Assembly: GCA_025936015.1 (NCBI GenBank)
Contig: JAICUE010000087.1
Coordinates: 1-8,695 of the forward strand
Reading direction: 5' to 3'
Source of the DNA: Gemmatimonadaceae bacterium
GTDB lineage: Bacteria; Gemmatimonadota; Gemmatimonadetes; Gemmatimonadales; Gemmatimonadaceae
Length of the DNA: 8,695 bases
Notes under the pieces: model-generated
Seen by the model: only the letters and a program-made list of their open reading frames with translations
Told to the model about the DNA's origin: nothing
The model's database searches: none
Part shown: positions 6,714-8,695 of the stretch, piece by piece
Numbering within the stretch: the first letter of the stretch is position 1
How the letters are laid out: each line of letters begins with the position of its first letter
Made by a program: the position numbers and the translations under genes

Positions 6714-6738
6714 CGCGGTGCGGGAAGATCGCTGCGCG

Positions 6739-7209
6739 TCACGATGCGTCGGACGAACGGTCGGCCGTCAGGCGGTCGAGCGCGCGGCGGATCTCGCGCT
6801 CGAGCTCCGCGTAGGTCGTCCGATAGACGGTGAGCTCGGCGCCGACCGGATCGCTGATCGCGCGGTCGTTCCGGCCGTGCGACGCATAGCCGGCGAGCGT
6901 GTAGGCGTTGTCGGTACCGCCTAACGCTTCGACGCGCTCGAGATGGTGCGGGCCCATCGCGAGCACGAGGTCGGAACCGGCAACGAGCTCGCGCGAGAGG
7001 AGCTGCGCGCGATGGTTGCTCAGGTCCAGGCCGTGCTCCATCCCGACGAGCAGCGCGCCGTCAGAGGCGGGGGCGCCTTCCCATGCACTCGTGCCCGCGC
7101 TCGCGACCTCGATGTCGGTGAGGCCGCGTTCGATCACGATCCGCCGGGCAATCGCCTCGGACAATGGGCTGCGGCAGGTGTTGCCGGTGCAGACGAAAAG
7201 AATCTTCAT
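6739..7209 (-). CDS. Low-molecular-weight protein phosphatase (tyrosine or arginine type)
   Basis: A 156-residue cytoplasmic phosphatase of the LMW-PTP fold. The P-loop VCTGNTCRSP (6-15) gives the nucleophile Cys7 and Arg13, and the general acid is Asp120 in SDPVG. The residue after GN in the loop is Thr11. In Bacillus YwlE this threonine is known to favour phosphoarginine over phosphotyrosine, whereas classical tyrosine phosphatases have a larger hydrophobic residue there. Arginine phosphatase activity is therefore plausible, but it is inferred from this feature plus its neighbour: ywlE lies close to the tsaC-type gene ywlC in Bacillus as well. No cognate kinase is in the window. ATG 7209-7207 begins MKILFVC, as expected. 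One copy of the GCGTTAGGC word lies at codons about 95-97. Confidence 0.92.
   Translation of the reverse strand: MKILFVCTGNTCRSPLSEAIARRIVIERGLTDIEVASAGTSAWEGAPASDGALLVGMEHGLDLSNHRAQLLSRELVAGSDLVLAMGPHHLERVEALGGTDNAYTLAGYASHGRNDRAISDPVGAELTVYRTTYAELEREIRRALDRLTADRSSDAS
6919..6927 (-). repeat. GCGTTAGGC word, copy 3
   Basis: Exact 9-mer inside the phosphatase gene. Here the coding strand itself reads GCGTTAGGC, the opposite orientation to the other three copies, and spells Ala-Leu-Gly with a TTA codon. Confidence 0.6.
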
Positions 7210-7251
7210 TGGCGTTGCGGGTCCATCCTCAGCGAGATGCGCGCGTGCCGG

Positions 7252-7917
7252 TCAGGCATCGCCGACCAGTTCGGGAACGCTTTCGCGGAGGATCTCGGCG
7301 CTGATCGCGCCTGGCCGGATCACGCGAGGCCGGCGGCCGGTGCAGTCGACGACAGTCGACGGCTGCGAAGGCGGGAGCCGCCCGCCATCGAGGGCGAGCA
7401 GCGTGCCCCGCGCGATCGCCGACTTCCACTGTGTAACAATCTCCCCAACCGACGTTGCCGGCGGTACCCCCGGCTTGTTCGCGCTCGTCGACGTGAGTGG
7501 TTGCCCGTATGCGCGGAGCAGGCGGGTCAGTCCCTGGTGCGGCGTCCAGCGGACGGCGACACCCCCCTCCGGCCCGCGCAGGCGAGCCGGTACCCGCCGC
7601 TCGCCACCGGCGAGGACGAGGGTCAGCGGGCCGGGCCAGTGCCGCGCGGCGAGGCGGGCAGCGTAGGCCGGCAGCGTTAGGCCTAACCGTTCGATCATCG
7701 TGCTTCCGGCCACGAGCAGCAAAAAGGGCTTGCCGGGTGGCCGCCCCTTGAGCGCGACAAGCGCCTCGACGCCCTGTTCGTCCGCGGCTCCGCCGAAGCC
7801 GTAGACGGTCTCGGTCGGATAGGCGAGCACGCCCCCACGCTCGATGTGGTTGATCACCGGGCGCAGCGCCGACTGGATCTCGACCGGCGACCAGAACGGA
7901 ACGGGCTTCGCTTCCAT
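7252..7917 (-). CDS. tsaC: L-threonylcarbamoyladenylate synthase (TsaC/YrdC/Sua5 family)
   Basis: Makes threonylcarbamoyl-AMP from threonine, bicarbonate and ATP, the first step of t6A37 modification of ANN-decoding tRNAs. The 221-residue product is a single YrdC domain without the extra C-terminal domain of Sua5. Motifs: GGVLAYPTETVYGFGG (28-43), the Lys57/Arg59 and KPF region (57-65), WPGPLTLVL (94-102), STSAN (143-147), PSTVVD (186-191) and IRPGAI (200-205). The residue after SANK is Pro where SANxSG is usual, a small deviation. The ATG overlaps the ispD stop (TGATG), with GAGG (7931-7928) ten bases upstream as a modest ribosome site. Residues near 77-82 (ERLGLT) are written with the rare-looking codons TTA and CTA because of the palindrome at 7676-7687. 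Confidence 0.95.
   Translation of the reverse strand: MEAKPVPFWSPVEIQSALRPVINHIERGGVLAYPTETVYGFGGAADEQGVEALVALKGRPPGKPFLLLVAGSTMIERLGLTLPAYAARLAARHWPGPLTLVLAGGERRVPARLRGPEGGVAVRWTPHQGLTRLLRAYGQPLTSTSANKPGVPPATSVGEIVTQWKSAIARGTLLALDGGRLPPSQPSTVVDCTGRRPRVIRPGAISAEILRESVPELVGDA
7674..7687 (+). repeat. GCGTTAGGC word, copy 4, within a 12-base palindrome
   Basis: GCGTTAGGC at 7674-7682 runs directly into its own inverted copy, so GTTAGGCCTAAC at 7676-7687 is a perfect palindrome. It lies inside tsaC and forces TTA and CTA leucine codons in an otherwise G/C-ending gene. Confidence 0.7.
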
Positions 7918-8618
7918 CAGACCGCGCCCTCGGTCATGAACAGTGCTTCCGCCCGGGCAAAGTCCGATTCATCAGTGATCTTCATCAGCCGCTCATTCCC
8001 GGGCACGACGACGACGGGGAAATCGAATCGCTCGCAGAGCGCGGCGTCGTCGGTCGCGGTGATCTTCTCGCGCCGCGCGCGGACGTACGCTTCCTCGAGC
8101 ATCACGCGCGGAAACCCCTGGGGTGTCTGTGCACGCCAGAGGCCATCGCGGGAGACGGTGCGGACGACGCGGCCGTCCGCCGACGTCTCCTTCAGCGTAT
8201 CGACAACCGGCAGCGCCGGGACCGCCCCATTGCCGGCGCGCGCCGCGGCAACGACGCGGTCGATCGTCGCGTCGTCGACGAAGGGGCGAGCAGCATCGTG
8301 GACGAGCGTCACCGCACATTCCTCGGGGAGGTCATCGAGCCCGTTGTACACCGAATCACCGCGCTCCTTTCCACCGGACGCGAGGAGCAGCCGGTCGACG
8401 TCGCTCTGGAAGATCCATGGCGGCGGATCGCCGGCGTATTGGCGCGGCAGCACGCAGACGACCATCGCTACATCGGATCGGGACTGGAAGCGCTGGAGGC
8501 TGTGCAGCAGCATCGGCTTGCCCGCGACCCAGCGAAACTGCTTCAGTTCGTTGCCGCCGACGCGCGTGCCGCTGCCCGCCGCGACGATGATCACGCCGAC
8601 GTCACGCTGGCCGATCAC
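7917..8618 (-). CDS. ispD: 2-C-methyl-D-erythritol 4-phosphate cytidylyltransferase
   Basis: Third step of the MEP isoprenoid pathway: couples CTP with methylerythritol phosphate. The 233-residue product has the nucleotidyltransferase opening IIVAAGSGTRVGG (10-22) with Arg19, and Lys26 in ELKQF. VHDAARPFV (106-114), the WRAQTPQGF segment (161-169), TDDAAL (189-194) and GNERLMKIT (207-215) follow. These are the diagnostic IspD blocks, so confusion with a sugar nucleotidyltransferase is unlikely. The start is GTG 8618-8616, overlapping the upstream stop as GTGA, with GAGAGG eight bases before it. ispF, the usual partner, does not follow; tsaC does. Presence of ispD implies the organism uses the MEP route rather than mevalonate. 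Confidence 0.96.
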   Translation of the reverse strand: MIGQRDVGVIIVAAGSGTRVGGNELKQFRWVAGKPMLLHSLQRFQSRSDVAMVVCVLPRQYAGDPPPWIFQSDVDRLLLASGGKERGDSVYNGLDDLPEECAVTLVHDAARPFVDDATIDRVVAAARAGNGAVPALPVVDTLKETSADGRVVRTVSRDGLWRAQTPQGFPRVMLEEAYVRARREKITATDDAALCERFDFPVVVVPGNERLMKITDESDFARAEALFMTEGAV

Positions 8619-8695
8619 CGAAACAACCTCTCGAACATCTCGCCGATGCCGCGCACCCCGATCGCCTTGATCTCGCGGGACGCGCCGCGCGCCGG
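8615..8695 (-). CDS. C-terminal fragment of an unassigned protein, possibly RadA/Sms-like
   Basis: The last 26 codons and TGA (8617-8615) of a gene entering from the right edge. The fragment ends in IKAIGVRGIGEMFERLFR. The stop overlaps the ispD GTG, and the frame shows ordinary coding composition, so a real gene end is likely. The '.IGVR.IGE....LF' ending resembles the pattern 'GI.V.GV.TL.EA...LF' at the C-terminus of the DNA repair protein RadA. In Bacillus radA lies upstream of ispD, separated by disA and yacL. This is pattern recall on a very short peptide; the protein could be something else. Confidence 0.6.
   Translation of the reverse strand, partial: PARGASREIKAIGVRGIGEMFERLFR
8627..8632 (-). 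promoter_or_regulatory. Ribosome binding site of ispD
   Basis: GAGAGG on the minus strand, eight bases before the GTG start at 8618. It supports the GTG choice even though it sits inside the last codons of the upstream gene. Confidence 0.5.

Noticed and set aside
5601..6833. Plus-strand 410-codon frame
   Set aside because: Antisense to comF and aroE, which carry full catalytic motifs. The translation is Arg-rich and featureless.
7674..7687. Integron attC site
   Set aside because: GTTAGGC/GCCTAAC match the attC core 7-mers, but there is no paired outer core, no long imperfect hairpin and no gene cassette; the copies sit inside housekeeping genes.
1..8695. CRISPR arrays, tRNA or rRNA genes, insertion sequences, riboswitches
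   Set aside because: No spaced repeats, cloverleaf ends, transposase motifs or long structured leaders are visible; intergenic space is too small for most of them.

Overview
The window is a compact, GC-rich stretch of bacterial chromosome in which every gene I can support reads on the minus strand. It looks like core chromosome: there are no transposases, phage genes, RNA genes or CRISPR arrays. GC richness, the neighbour set (gap-pgk-tpiA-secG, comF-aroE, tsaC-ispD) and a TTGACA-type promoter suggest a Gemmatimonadota-like or other GC-rich Gram-negative-type lineage. That placement is a guess, since no phylogenetic marker is present.

In the direction of transcription (high to low coordinates) the window opens with the last 26 codons of an unassigned protein, possibly RadA/Sms. 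Next come ispD (isoprenoid precursor synthesis), tsaC (tRNA t6A synthesis), a low-molecular-weight phosphatase of the tyrosine/arginine type, aroE (shikimate pathway) and comF (phosphoribosyltransferase-like competence factor). The central glycolytic block follows: gap, a small unrecognised two-helix membrane protein, pgk and tpiA. After a 104-base gap come secG (Sec translocon) and carA (glutaminase subunit of carbamoyl phosphate synthetase). After a promoter-bearing gap the window ends in the first 20 codons of an HU/IHF-type DNA-binding protein.

Most junctions are stop/start overlaps: GTGA, TGATG or ATGA at 8615-8618, 7915-7919, 5866-5870, 4092-4095, 3751-3754 and 2558-2561, plus a 23-base overlap of comF with gap. 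This implies translational coupling and one or a few long transcripts. Only two intergenic spaces exceed 50 bases (63-169 and 1687-1790), and both carry plausible -35/-10 elements pointing along the minus strand. No stretch over 300 bases lacks a gene, and I saw no convincing intrinsic terminator.

The most unusual signal is not a gene. The 9-mer GCGTTAGGC (complement GCCTAACGC) occurs four times in 8.7 kb. It uses A/T-rich codons that should be rare here, and one copy sits in a perfect 12-base palindrome. It behaves like a genome-wide signal word (uptake, methylation, segregation or recombination motif). The other candidate for something undescribed is the small membrane protein locked between gap and pgk.
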